Assembly (NCBI GenBank): GCA_947471745.1
Contig: CANJKZ010000925.1
Coordinates: 17,493-81,492, forward strand
Reading direction: 5' to 3'
DNA length: 64,000 nucleotides
From: Closterium sp. Naga37s-1
Lineage: Eukaryota > Streptophyta > Zygnematophyceae > Desmidiales > Closteriaceae
The notes under the pieces were generated by a model. It did not search any database. It was not told the DNA's origin and saw only the letters and a program-made list of their open reading frames with translations. The translations under genes were made by a program, and so were the position numbers. Shown piece by piece: positions 32,705-43,249 of this stretch. Numbering within the stretch: the first letter of the stretch is position 1; the number at the start of each line of letters is the position of its first letter.

Positions 32705-33717
32705 GCGCTGCTACCTGACGGGCGACGACGTCACCGTTCACACAGACCGCAAATTGCTACATTACCTCCGCGCGCAACCCAACCTCAACCCATGACAAAT
32801 CTGGTGGCTCAATTACATGGAGTCCCAATTTAACTAATGCATCACCTACAAAAAGGGGGCTAATAACATTGCCGACACCCTGACCCGCCCGACAGTTCAA
32901 TCCGCTGCAGTATTAATCACCCATTTTAACCCGCTCCTTTCGGAGCCATTCACCCACGGCTACACGACGGACCCGTTCTTCACGACTGGTAGTCACCAGC
33001 AGGCGACGACGCGGAGAGGAGAATATTACCTAATGGCTGGAACGGTCTGGATTTCGGTACCCGCTTACCGCCTACTACGCGAACTGCTAATCCAGGAGGT
33101 CCACGATTGCAATCTCTCTGGACATTCCGGAGTAAACAAGACGCAGAAAATACTACACCGTCAATATTATTGGCCTGACTCTTCATCTGACGTGCAGCGT
33201 TATGTGTCTTCATGTAGAATGTGCCAAGTCATCAAGTCAACATGTCAGCGCCCAGCCGGCCTGCTGCAGCCCCTTGAGCCACCCGAACGACCGTGGCAAC
33301 AGGTGACAATGGATTTTGTCACGGGGCTACCAGCTGGCGCGTCCTTCAACGACGCTATACTCGTCGTCGTCGATCGCCTCACGAAAATGGCACACATCGC
33401 CCCCTGTTGCATGACAATCACTTCGGAAGAAACTGCGCACCTGTTCTTCTCAACGGTTGTGCGACTTCACGAAACCCCGTCTGCAATCGTCAGCGACCGT
33501 CGAAGTTTTGGAGGAAACATGTGCGCAGTACGGCACGCGTCTATAGTCCTCGTCGACCTACCACCCACAAACCGACGGGAAAACTGAGCGGACCAATCAG
33601 ACCATGGGGGCAGCTCATCTGCACGAACTACCTCGACCCCGCTCGCTTGGAAAACTCACTCACGATGCTGGAGTTCGCGTACAACAACGCACCGTCCAGT
33701 ACGACTAACTGTTAACG
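32705..33717 (+). pseudogene. Ty3/gypsy RNase H-integrase fragment (G3, same family as G1)
   Basis: Starts inside RNase H (CYLTGDDVTVHTDRKLLHYL), overlapping the part of G1 that ends at 24171, so it is a second copy, not the continuation. The linker has KKGANNIADTLTRP and FTHGYTTDPFF. Integrase follows: HHCC zinc finger (H-x-GHSGVNKTQ, CRMCQVIK), Asp in TMDFVTGLP, Asp in IVSDR and Glu in TDGKTERTNQTM. Two stops lie near 32790-32835, and frames change around 33500-33590. It ends at LEFAYNNAPSSTTN near 33717. Confidence 0.8.
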
Positions 33718-33751
33718 TATGAACTTAACGCAGGAACTGGGGTTTACTAAG

Positions 33752-33774
33752 GGCCTAGGCTTGGAGCCTAGGCC
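33752..33774. repeat. Perfect 10-bp inverted repeat
   Basis: GGCCTAGGCT and AGCCTAGGCC separated by TGG form a perfect hairpin, five bases before an LTR-like sequence. Whether it belongs to the flank of gypsy G3 is unclear. Confidence 0.6.
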
Positions 33775-33779
33775 AATCA

Positions 33780-33947
33780 TGTTGAGAGAGTTCTCACCAA
33801 GAAAATTTGGGAATGAGTGACTTCACTATAGCACACAAGGTACATATAGAAAAAAACAAAAGAAAGGTTCTCCACCTATAGGAAACTGCATAACTACACT
33901 ACAACTAGAACTACATGGAGTTATATAGAATGATATATATTCTAACA
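33780..33947 (-). repeat. Candidate 3' LTR of an unknown retroelement
   Basis: 168 bp from TGTTGAGAGAG to ATATTCTAACA. Just inside, on the - strand, CAGTTATGGGGTG resembles the polypurine tract next to the copia B and D LTRs (ATGGGGGTG). No partner LTR was found to the right, so the element is truncated. Confidence 0.5.
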
Positions 33948-35089
33948 CACCCCATAACTGCATGCAGCAGGAGCTAGTGTAACAACACCCCCTGAAGGGG
34001 TACACCTGGAAACCCCCCTCACCGGGCGTGGGAACACCAGCAAGGGGGCCCGATGAGCAGCAGGCACCGAGCAGCAGCTGGACCACCGCGGTGGAAACAG
34101 GTGCCCGGCTGTGGTTGAACGCCCCGCAGCAGGTGCTGGTGTGCGTGCTGAAGGGGAGAGGAGCCATAAGCGTAAGAGTAAGCGTAAGCTAGGCGGCGTA
34201 AGAGACACGACGGACCGGGCAGCAGCTACACGAGGCATACCACGGGTGGGGCACGAGTAGGACACGGGCAGCACGACGTAGGACACGGGCAGCAACACGG
34301 GCGTAAGCGTTTGTGTAAGCCTAAGCTAGGCGGCGTAAGAGACACGGCAGACAGGGCAGCAGCTACACGAGGAATACCACGGCAATGCACAGGATGAGGC
34401 ATGAATGAATACGGGAAGCAACGGGAAACACGAACGGACTCGGGCAGCACGGGAAGAACAAATGGGTACGGGCAGCACAAGAGGCACGAACGGATATAAG
34501 TAGCAATGGGAGGCACGAACGAATACTGGCAGCAAGGCACGGGATGAGGCACGAATGGACACGGGCAGCAACACGGGCACGGGCCAAGCACGGGGAACAC
34601 ATGCGGAATGGGAGGCACGGGCGGACAGCAACGTCGGGTGGCACGGGACGGCAGTGAACGTACGGGAGGTACAGGAGACATGGCCGACAGCAAGACATGG
34701 GAGCCACGGGAACGGGCAGGACCGAATGAATGGGAGGCACGGGTGCGGGCAGCAAGGTACCGGTGGCAAGGGCGGGCAGCAAGGTACCGGTGGCAAGGGC
34801 GGACAGCAAGGTACGGGTGGCACGGGCGGACAGCAAGGTACGGGTGGCACGGGCGGACAGCAAAGTATGGGTGGCATGGGCGGACAGCAAGGTACGGGTG
34901 GCACGAGACGGCAGTGAACGCATGGGAGGCACAGGAGGCACGGGGTGAGAGGAGGAAGTGGCGGCTGATGCTGCAGCTGGACTCACGCCACCCCCTAAAC
35001 CGCCCCCTACAGCAGCAGCAGCGGAGGAGGAGGAGGTGAGGAGGCGGGTGATGCTGCAGCTGGCACTCCAGCCATCCCCGCACATTCCA
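33948..35089. repeat. Internal remnant with tandem repeats, no gene recognised
   Basis: A stretch of about 75 bp containing AGCTAGGCGGCGTAAGAGACAC occurs twice (about 34185-34260 and 34325-34390). From 34735 to 34915 a unit of about 29 bp built on GGTGGCACGGGCGGACAGC repeats six times or more, with decayed units upstream from 34380. This resembles the GC-rich arrays in the leaders of the copia B/D family, so it may be the leader of a non-autonomous relative. No pol motif is seen. Confidence 0.5.
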
Positions 35090-35339
35090 TGTTGGAGTAG
35101 GCTAGTTTCCGCTCTGCATGTATTTCTGGCATTAAATTTCTGGCCAGTTTTCGACTTTGTTTCATTTCAGGTTCAGTGAAGGTTCATTTTGGGGCTTGTT
35201 CCTTTACTGAACAAACCTTAAGTTCAATTAGGGTTTTCAATTCTTCTCTTCAAATGTAGCTCGACACTCTTTTTAATACAGTCTCTTCTACCACTCTCAC
35301 TACCCATGGCTGCAACTCTAATCTTAACACTCCACCCCC
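35090..35339. repeat. Possible solo LTR
   Basis: 250 bp from TGTTGGAGTAGG to AATCTTAACA, flanked by TTCCA and CTCCA (one mismatch). AT-rich relative to its surroundings. Weak evidence: no second copy in the window. Confidence 0.25.
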
Positions 35340-35713
35340 ACCGTGAGGCAGTGTTGGGCGGCAGCAGGTGCTGCTGGCGCTGGCGGTTGCTGCTGACATC
35401 CGCCCACCACCCCTTTCCCCCAATCCTTCCCCCGCATGAGCCTCCAACCCCGCCACTCCCCCTCCCATGAGCCGCCAACCCCGCCACCTCGACCCCATAG
35501 GTTGCCACCCCCCCCCCCCCCCCCCCCCCCCCCCCCACCCGACCCGTCCCGCACGGACCAACACCCCACCTCCTCCGCCTCTCGCTGGAAATGGAGCTGG
35601 AGTCGGGGGTGGGGTGGCATCTGAAAGTGGGAGGCGGTTTCTGACGGTGGGGGGGCGGTTTTTAACGGTAGGGGGCGGGTTCTGACGGTGGGGGGGCGGG
35701 ATCTGACGGTGGG
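35340..35713. other. Low-complexity flank of chromovirus G4
   Basis: No gene. Contains a long C tract (about 35508-35536) and several repeats of GGTTTCTGACGGTGGGGGGGC-like units (35635-35712) directly before the G4 LTR. Confidence 0.5.
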
Positions 35714-36349
35714 TGTAACACAGGCTTATAAAGAAACAATGAAGACCCGGGCTTATAACCAATGCCCACAAAAGGGTCTATAATAGGCTTATAAGTCTTG
35801 AAGACTTGGTAATTGAAGCTTTGAGAGTGATGGAGTAGCTTCACCAAGAGAGTAGTTGGAGCATAGAGCACTTGTGAGGGAAAAGTCTTGTACTTAGAGA
35901 GAAAATCCCATTTCCATTTTGGTTCATTGGAAGTTGGGAGTTGAGAATGGGCCTGGTTAGCTCGCACCCCTCCTAGACCTCCTTGGGGAGCTCCACTTCC
36001 TCCATGGCAACAAGGGCAAGGAGCTCCTAGGGGTGAGCTTGCTTAGGTGACACAATGGTTGGATTTGCAACCAATGAGAGCAAAACAATTGTAATAAGGA
36101 CTGTTTTGTTACATGTTGTAACATGTAACAGAAATGTTCAATTGCTATTGGTTGGAATTCCAACCAATGTGGAGGTTGGGTTGGTTCCCAACCATGCTTG
36201 TCTTTTAGTGGGTGGTTGTCCACAATTGTGGACCAATCACCCTTCATCTCCTCCAACCTTCTCTTCCCGTAAGTCGCTACCTTACGTAGGTAGCGCTTTA
36301 GAGAGTCATAGCTAGGATTGTTCGTAGGGTAGGAAGGCGATGCGTTACA
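35714..36349 (-). repeat. 3' LTR of chromovirus G4
   Basis: 636 bp from TGTAACACAGG to GATGCGTTACA, with TGTAAC/GTTACA termini. On the - strand the preceding sequence is CAGGAGGGGGAGGAG (36350-36364), a textbook polypurine tract, which fixes orientation and border. The 5' LTR lies beyond the window because element E sits in gag. Confidence 0.8.
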
Positions 36350-39162
36350 CTCCTCCCCCTCCTGTTGGCAACGTCCCCGTTGCCTTGGAGTGCTTCTTGG
36401 GGCGAGTGCTGCGAGCACAACGCACCACATTACGGCCAGGGTCAACACCATCCAGTGGCTGTGGGGCTGCTCGGAGAGCCAAGTCTTCCATGTAAGCTTG
36501 AACTGCTGTTTTAGTCAAGTGTTCCTCTGGCTCCCAAGAATTGTGTTCAGGCCCGTAGCCTTTCCACTTAATGAGGAACTCACGTTTTGTTTTACGGCCG
36601 CGTTGTCGACCACGGTGCATCAGCACACGCTCGACTTCATAATATAGTTCCTCACCCAGGACGATGGTTGGTGGTGGTAAGTATGTGCCGTCGGCAACAT
36701 ACTTGTTTAACAGAGACCCATGGAAGACATTGTGAATCTGCAAGGTGTCTGGTAGCTTAAGCTTATAAGCCACCGCCCCAACCCGCTTGATGACCTCGAA
36801 TGGCCCAATCCAACGAGAAAACAGCTTTCGCGCCCCAGGTAATTTGAGTCAAATGTTTTACGTACTCAACAAAACTTTGTCTCCCTCTTGAAAAGAGACG
36901 TCCCGGCGTTTCATGTCGGCATAAGACTTTTGGCGTTGTTGGGCAAGTTGCAACCAACGACGAGCAGACTTAAGCGCTTCTTTCTGCTTGCCAATAAAGT
37001 CCTTAGCGGCTGGAATTTTCAAGCCACTGACCCCATGCGTAGCAGGTGTTGTGGGGTGCCGACCAAAATTTAAGATGAAGGGTTTTTCGTGGGTGCTTTC
37101 ATGCACTGAGTTGTTGACAACAAATTCCACGACTGGCAACAGCTCATCCCAATCATACTGTGTTAGGCCAATAAACGAAAGAAGCATTTGTTCAAGAGTG
37201 CGATTTGTGCGCTCGGTCTGCCCATCCGTTAGAGGGTGGAATGCAGACGAATGACCTCGTCTGCTAGAAACGGCTTGTAAAACGAGGGTCTCGGTCAGAC
37301 ACTAGCACACGGGGCAAACCATGTAAACGGAAAACATGCGCAACAAACAACTTAGCCGTATCTGCTGCTGATACGTCTGTGGTTGTAGGCACGAAGTGCA
37401 CCATCTTGGTCAAACGATCCACGAAGACGAGGATCGCTGTATGACCATCTCGTGTTTTAGGGAGATCAGTGATGAAATCCATTGATACACTCTCCCAAGG
37501 TTCGTCAGGGATTTCGAGCGGTTGAAGCAAACCACCGGGTTTTTGTATGCTCGGTTTATTACGTGCACACGTGTCGCAACGTGTAACAAACTGCTGGACT
37601 TCATTGACCAACCCTGGCCACCAGTATACGTCAGACAATGCCCATCGGGTTTTCTTAACTCCGAGGTGTCCACTGTATTTACTGGCATGCACTTCTTGTA
37701 AGATGTCATTCCGCAGGTTCCCCACATGTGGTACTACAATTTCTTTTCCATGCCACCAGAGCTCATGCTCCTACGAGAGATCCTTCTTATTCTGTGGATT
37801 CTGAAACCAGGAATCAATCTGATAGCCTGCGCGGATTCGTTTCAGAAAACCACTGAAGGTAATCTCACTCACTCGAGCAACAGCGAGGATACCAAAGTAG
37901 CTGCAAAGACGGCAGCATGTTCGGTGTCCTCAAGCCCGTTTGCTGCCCCTATCGGCTGTCTTCTAAGGAGCTTAGCCCATCGGGCTTGACGACGAGTGAG
38001 GGTGGCTTGGCTGGAAAAGTAGGTGTTTGGACAATGGTCAGTTGTGACAACAAAGTCCACACCTTCCAAGTAACATCCCCATGTTCGTAGCGCATGTACG
38101 ACTGCCAACAGTTCTTGTTCGGAAGTCGTATAGCGCTCCTCTGCCGGGGAGAGCTTTCTACTCTCGTATGCCACAGGGCGTCCTTCTTGTAGGAGGACTG
38201 CACCAATCCCTACCGTTGAGGCGTCTGTGACTACATCGTAGGGTTTTGTTGGACCTGGTAATACCAGAACGGGAGCATTGGTCAACTTTTGTTTGGCCGC
38301 TTCAAATGCCTCTAGGCATTGTCTGGTCCATTCCCACACAGTACCTTTTCAAGTAAGTGCGGTCAATGGGGCAACTAGTTGAATAATTTTCCAAGAAACG
38401 GCGAAAATAATTGGCTAAGCCCGAAAAGGACCTGACTTGACCCACGTCCTGTGGAACGGGCCAGTTCTCAACAGTGACCACTTTCTTGGGATCAACTTTC
38501 AATCCACTGTTCCCCACGAGATGTCCCAGATATTCTAACTCGCATTTGTAGAAGTGACACTTCCACAAGCGAGCGTAGAACTTATGCTCTCGTAGTTTGT
38601 TTAACACCCATTTTAGGTGTTCTGTGTGCTCCTTTTCGGTCTTGGAATAGACCAATATATCGTCGAGATAAACCAGGACGTATTGACCAATTGCCTCATG
38701 AAAGACATCATTCATCGCCAGATGAAAAGAGGCCGGTGCATTGGTCAGGCCGAAGCTCAGCACACACCATTGAAAATGCCCAAACGGCGTGCGAAACGCT
38801 GTTTTGGGTACATCGTCATTGGTGATACGCAACTGATGGTACCCCTGTGCGAGGTCCAATGCGCTAAACCATTGGGCACCCTGGAGACGATCAAACAGAT
38901 CCTCAATGCGAGGCAAATGATATCCGTTCTTAATTGTGATATTGTTCAAGGCGCGATAGTCAACGCACATGCGTAGACCTCCGCCCGTCTTGTTAACAAA
39001 CAAGATTGGTGCTCCGTATGGTGATGCACTGGGTTCAATCCATCCCTTTTTCAGAAAAACTTCGATTTGTTGCTTAGCCTCTTCGTACTCAGCTGGACTG
39101 AGGCGATACAGAGGTCAAAACGGTGGTGCCTTTCTAGGCTCCACAGGAATGGTATGACCCAC
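36350..39162 (-). pseudogene. Chromovirus G4 Pol: RT, RNase H, integrase, chromodomain
   Basis: Read on the - strand. RT from 39162: a TGA replaces the Arg expected in KAPPFRPLYRLS; then YEEAKQQIEVFLKKGWIEPS, ALDLAQGYHQLRI and YLDDILVYS. A frameshift near 38330 leads into RNase H (YDVVTDASTVGIGAVLLQ, YESRKLSPAEERYTTSEQEL). Integrase follows: H-x-SKYSGHLGVKKT and CDTCARNK zinc finger, Asp in SMDFITDLP, Asp in LVSDRDPRF. The end is a C-terminal chromodomain (LYYEVERVLMHRGRQRG, then REFLIKWKGYGPEHNSWEPE), which in chromoviruses guides integration to heterochromatin. Breaks near 37190-37260, 36790-36860 and in RNase H make it inactive. Confidence 0.88.
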
Positions 39163-39959
39163 TGTTGGTGCAATCCTACGGTTTGCACTCGGCTTGTTGT
39201 CCGTGTGCTTGCACACGTGTGTGCATGGAAGGGTATGAGGGCATGGGATAATATATATTTCATGCTTATAATAGTGTGTGAATGTTGAGTCATGATGTCG
39301 AATGTGTGTGTCGAGTCAATAGCGAGTCATCGCTAGTCGCGTGTCACGCGGTCGTTTGTGTCCCGTGCGCGGTTTCTATTTTGTCGTCTGTCGAACGTTC
39401 GGCGTGTCGCAGGTGTGTGCAGCAGACCCATCAAGAACTCAAGGATGAGTTTATGGTGAAGAACCAGAGCCTTGGTTTCAAGACTCAAGTGATCGCAAAG
39501 CCCGCGAAAAAAGGGTACACTTCAAGATATTGAGAATCGTTACATTACTTTCTGTAGTGTAACATTTCACTTGGTGTAGGCCCTTGTGAAGGGTAGTTTC
39601 GAGACCCTTCGTGGTTGGGGACAGTGTGGCACTGTTCCACATCACTGTACCTCGGCTCTTGGGGTTTGTAGGAGCTGGGAGTCATTCCCAACTCGTAACT
39701 CTTCCTAATTTGTGTTCTAAGACTATAGTGGCTGCCATAGTGCCGTTCGTTCAAACCAACGCTGTGTCGTGAACTTGGTGAAATCGTGCGATCTAAATTG
39801 CCTATGTAGGCGACATTAGGACGCTCCAGATCCAATTTGAATCAGGTCATTTGCAGCTGTGACCAGATCGCTATGAGCGTTTAAAGCCGCTGTGCAGAAA
39901 TCCGACTGTGCACTCTATCTTTCGTTTTAGGCACATTTGAGCCTATTGTGACTATAACA
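39163..39959 (+). mobile_element. Solo LTR of copia family A, reversed
   Basis: 797 bp, TGTTGGTG to CTATAACA: a family-A LTR in the opposite orientation to A1, A2 and A3 and clearly more diverged. Flanks are CCCAC and CACAC, an imperfect 5-bp duplication. Gypsy G4 continues on the far side (39960-39983), which supports insertion followed by LTR-LTR recombination. It is the oldest family-A insertion seen. Confidence 0.8.
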
Positions 39960-39983
39960 CACACAGCGCGGTCTGGAGGGAGT
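39960..39983 (-). pseudogene. 24-bp piece of chromovirus G4
   Basis: On the - strand the piece reads LPPDRAVW, the conserved start of gypsy RT (usually LPP-x-R-x-x-DH-x-I). It joins DFKEVFEPIPDGL (53517 onward) to HTIPVEPRKAPP (39162), bridging two large insertions. Confidence 0.7.
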
Positions 39984-40781
39984 TGTTATAGTCACAATAG
40001 GCTTGAATGTGCCTAAAACGAAAGATAGAGAGCACAGATGGATTTCTGCACAGCGGCTTCAAACGTTGATAGCGTTCTGATCACAGCTGCAAATGACTTG
40101 ATTCAAATTGGATCTGGAGCGTCTTCACGTCGTCTACAATTAGCAATTTAGATTGCACGATTTGATAAAGAATTGACGACACAGCGTCGGTTTGAACGAA
40201 CGGTACTATGGCAGCCACTATAGTCTTAGAACACAAGATAGGAAGAGTTACGAGTTGGGAATGACTCCCAGCTCCTACAAACCCCAAGAGCCGAGGTACA
40301 GTGATGTGGAACAGTGCCACACTGTCCCCAACCACGAAGGGTCTCGAAACTACCCTCCACAAGGGCCTACACCAAGAGAAATGTTACACTACACAAAGTA
40401 ATGCAACTATTCTCACTATCTTAAAGTTTACCCTTTTGGAGAGCTTCGAAATAACTTGAATCTTGAAACCAAGGCTCTGGTTCTTCAAGGTAAATTCTTC
40501 CTTGAGTTCTTGGAAGTCTGCTGCGCACACCTGCGACACGCCGAACGTTCCACACACGACAAAATAGAAAACCGCACACGACACACAAACGACGACGTGA
40601 CACGCGACTAGCGATAACTCGCTATTGACTCGACGCACACATTCAAAATCATGCTTCATCATACACACACTATTGTAAACATGAAATATATATTATTTCA
40701 TGCCCTCATACCATTCCATGCACAGACGCATGCACGCACACGGACAACAAGCCGAATGCAAACCGTAGGGTTGCACCAACA
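39984..40781 (-). repeat. 3' LTR of copia A2
   Basis: 798 bp. The purine tract CCGAGGGGGAGTTT lies next to it inside the element (40782-40795, - strand). Together with the reversed solo LTR 24 bp away it forms a large inverted repeat. Confidence 0.93.
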
Positions 40782-40820
40782 AACTCCCCCTCGGATTGTT
40801 GGCCTTAGGATCTTGCTCTC

Positions 40821-42907
40821 TCAGTTCAGAGCCATCCCAGCCAGCTTGCAACACTTCCAATGCTGCTGCTCCACCAGCCTCTTGGTCATCATGTCAGCTG
40901 GCTGCCTTGTCGTCTTCACATAGTGCAACTCAACTTCACCCGCGGTTACCATGCTCCTCGTCCAATGCCACTTCACCCTCATGTGCTTCGTGAGTCCATG
41001 CAACACAGGGTTCTTAGCAAGAGCAATGGCACCCTGGCTGTCACAGTACAGTGGGGTAGGTCCTTGCTGCTCCTCCCCCAATTCAGCCAACAAACGCCGC
41101 TGCCACACAATCTCCCGTACGGCACGGAAGAGTGCCATGTACTCGGACTCCACCGAGCTCAAAGCTTGGTCAACCTGCTTCTTGCTCTCCCAAGCAGTTG
41201 GGCCTCCACCAACACAGCATATGAAGCCTCCCACACTTGTCATGTCCTCTGGTTCTGATGCATATGAAGCATCCGAGTAGGCGGTGAGGAACAAACGCCC
41301 GGGTTCAACACCATCCGCGCCCTTTTGGCGCCTTTGTGCCGCCGCCGAGTATTGCAGCCCAACGGTCGGTGTTTGGCCAAGATACTTGGCCACCCTCATT
41401 CCAGCTGCTACCTGCTCCTCATTAGGGCATTGCACAACCCTAGCCAGCTGCCCGGTAGCAAACGCGACGTCCGGTCGGGTGTTTACCGCCGCATATATGA
41501 GGCTGCCCACCAACGAGTGAAATCGGCGCCTCTCCTCTTCACCAACGCTCTCCTCCTCTGGTCCCTTCACACACTTGAACCCAGAGGGAAAGGGTGTAGC
41601 CACATGGCCTTCACTCTGCCCAAAGTTGGCAGCCAATGCCTCCAGGTACTTTCGTTGATGCACCCGCATGCACCGCTTCTCCACATCTCGTTCGATGTGG
41701 AGCCCAAGGTAGAAGCTCACGTCACCAAGGGCCTTGCACTTGAACTTGTCTTGAAGCTTCAGCATCACCTCCTTCACAAGTTCAGAAGAGGGTGAGAAAA
41801 TGAGGATGTCATCCACATAAACCACCATGAAACTCCTCTGCTCCCCCTCGCCAAGCATGAACAAGGAGTGATCGGCCGTTGAGGGAGTGAAGCCGATCCC
41901 CTCCAACACTTCGCGCAGCTTCATGTACCATTGCCTAGGGGCCTGCTTCAGCCCATAGAGGGCCTTCTTCAGCTTCCACACTCTGCCACTACCATCATCA
42001 AACCCCTCTGGCTGCGCCATAAAAAATCTCCTCCTCAAGGATGCCGTTAAGGAATGCCGTTACGATGTCCATTTGCTTTACTACCCATCCTTTGATGGCG
42101 GCTCCCGCGAATAGGGTTCGCAGCGTCGTCGGCTTCACCACAGGGGCAAACAGCTCCTTGAAGTCCACCTTCTCCTTCTGCTGGTACCCCTTGGCTACAA
42201 GCCTAGACTTGTAGCGCTCGATCTTGCCGTCGGCATCCGACTTGATTTTGAAGAGCCACTTGGACGTTATCGCCGTACGCCCCTCCGGTAGCTCCACCAA
42301 TTCAAACGTGTCATTCTCCTCGATGCTCTTCAGCTCACTCTCCATGGCCTTCTTCCACTCCTCAGCATCACTACTCTCCAAAGCCTCCTTGAGAGTTGCT
42401 GGTTCTCCCGGCATCTCCACCGGAGAGAAGAACGCGAAGGCACACTCCTCGTAGTCACTCTCCTCGTCGTCTCCGACCATCATTGCCGCTCCGGCCAGGG
42501 CTGTCTTGCCCTGCTTTCCCGGCGCATCATAGGTCAGCCTATTAGGGGGTTGAACTCTCCTCTTCCCCCTTCCTTCCTCCTCAGCTGCAGGGACTTGAAG
42601 GCCTTGGCGTTGCTGCGGTGTGGCTCGAATCCGTGGAGCACTCGTAGTACGGGAAGGGAGTGACGGTGCACGCTCGCTCACTTGCTGCACCTCCTCCTCT
42701 TCTTCCTCTGCATCATTGGCCTCCTCTCCCCCATTCACAAGGGAGGATTGCCTTGTGGTTGTGCTGCCGCTGCTCAGCTCCAAAGGCAGCTCCACATGCT
42801 CCAAACCGGAACTCTTCACCTCCCCAAACCGCACGCCTATCTTCGCCTCATTCTCCGCCTTCCAATCCTTGTACATGAAGTTTTCCATGAACTTGCAGTC
42901 CCTGCTC
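40821..42907 (-). pseudogene. Copia A2 Pol, C-terminal part (linker, RT, RNase H), frameshifted
   Basis: Continues the A2 polyprotein beyond nested element D: acidic linker, RT with YVDDILIF, RNase H, stop at 40821-40823. One extra T on the - strand in the run at 42021-42026 (six A's on the + strand; A1 has five) shifts the frame after NGILEEEIF. Apart from that it is nearly identical to A1. The frameshift is in a homopolymer, so a sequencing artefact is possible. Confidence 0.9.
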
Positions 42908-43039
42908 TGTTGAGATGAACAAACAGGAATGGTCGAACTAACAGTGAAATGAGTACAAGTACCTAACCCTAGAATTGTGTACCCCCTATAGACTAACCCA
43001 CTGTAGCCTAAACAAGCACAACATATATAATGTTTGACA
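42908..43039 (-). repeat. 3' LTR of copia D
   Basis: 132 bp, TGTTGAGATG to TTTGACA, identical to 49864-49995. The - strand CTATGGGGGTG beside it is the likely plus-strand primer. Confidence 0.95.
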
Positions 43040-43249
43040 CACCCCCATAGGCGAAGTGGAGGAGAACTAGGGGTCACAAGACCAGTCAAGTAAAGCAAGG
43101 CAAAGCAAGCTCAGGGTGGATCACAAAGTCACCACACATTCCGAGCACAAGTTCAAGGCCACAAGGCCAGTTCACATGCAGGAGTACATATATATATAAG
43201 GCTAGACAAGCAAGAGCAGGTACATATATATGTAACAGTACAACCAAGG

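Noticed and set aside
32705..33717. Continuation of gypsy G1 after the G2 insertion
   Set aside because: It overlaps the RNase H-linker part already present at 23900-24160, so it must be a second copy.
34226..35083. 285- and 240-codon Cys/Pro/Arg-rich frames
   Set aside because: Produced by a repeat of about 29 bp; no domain, and frames overlap on both strands.
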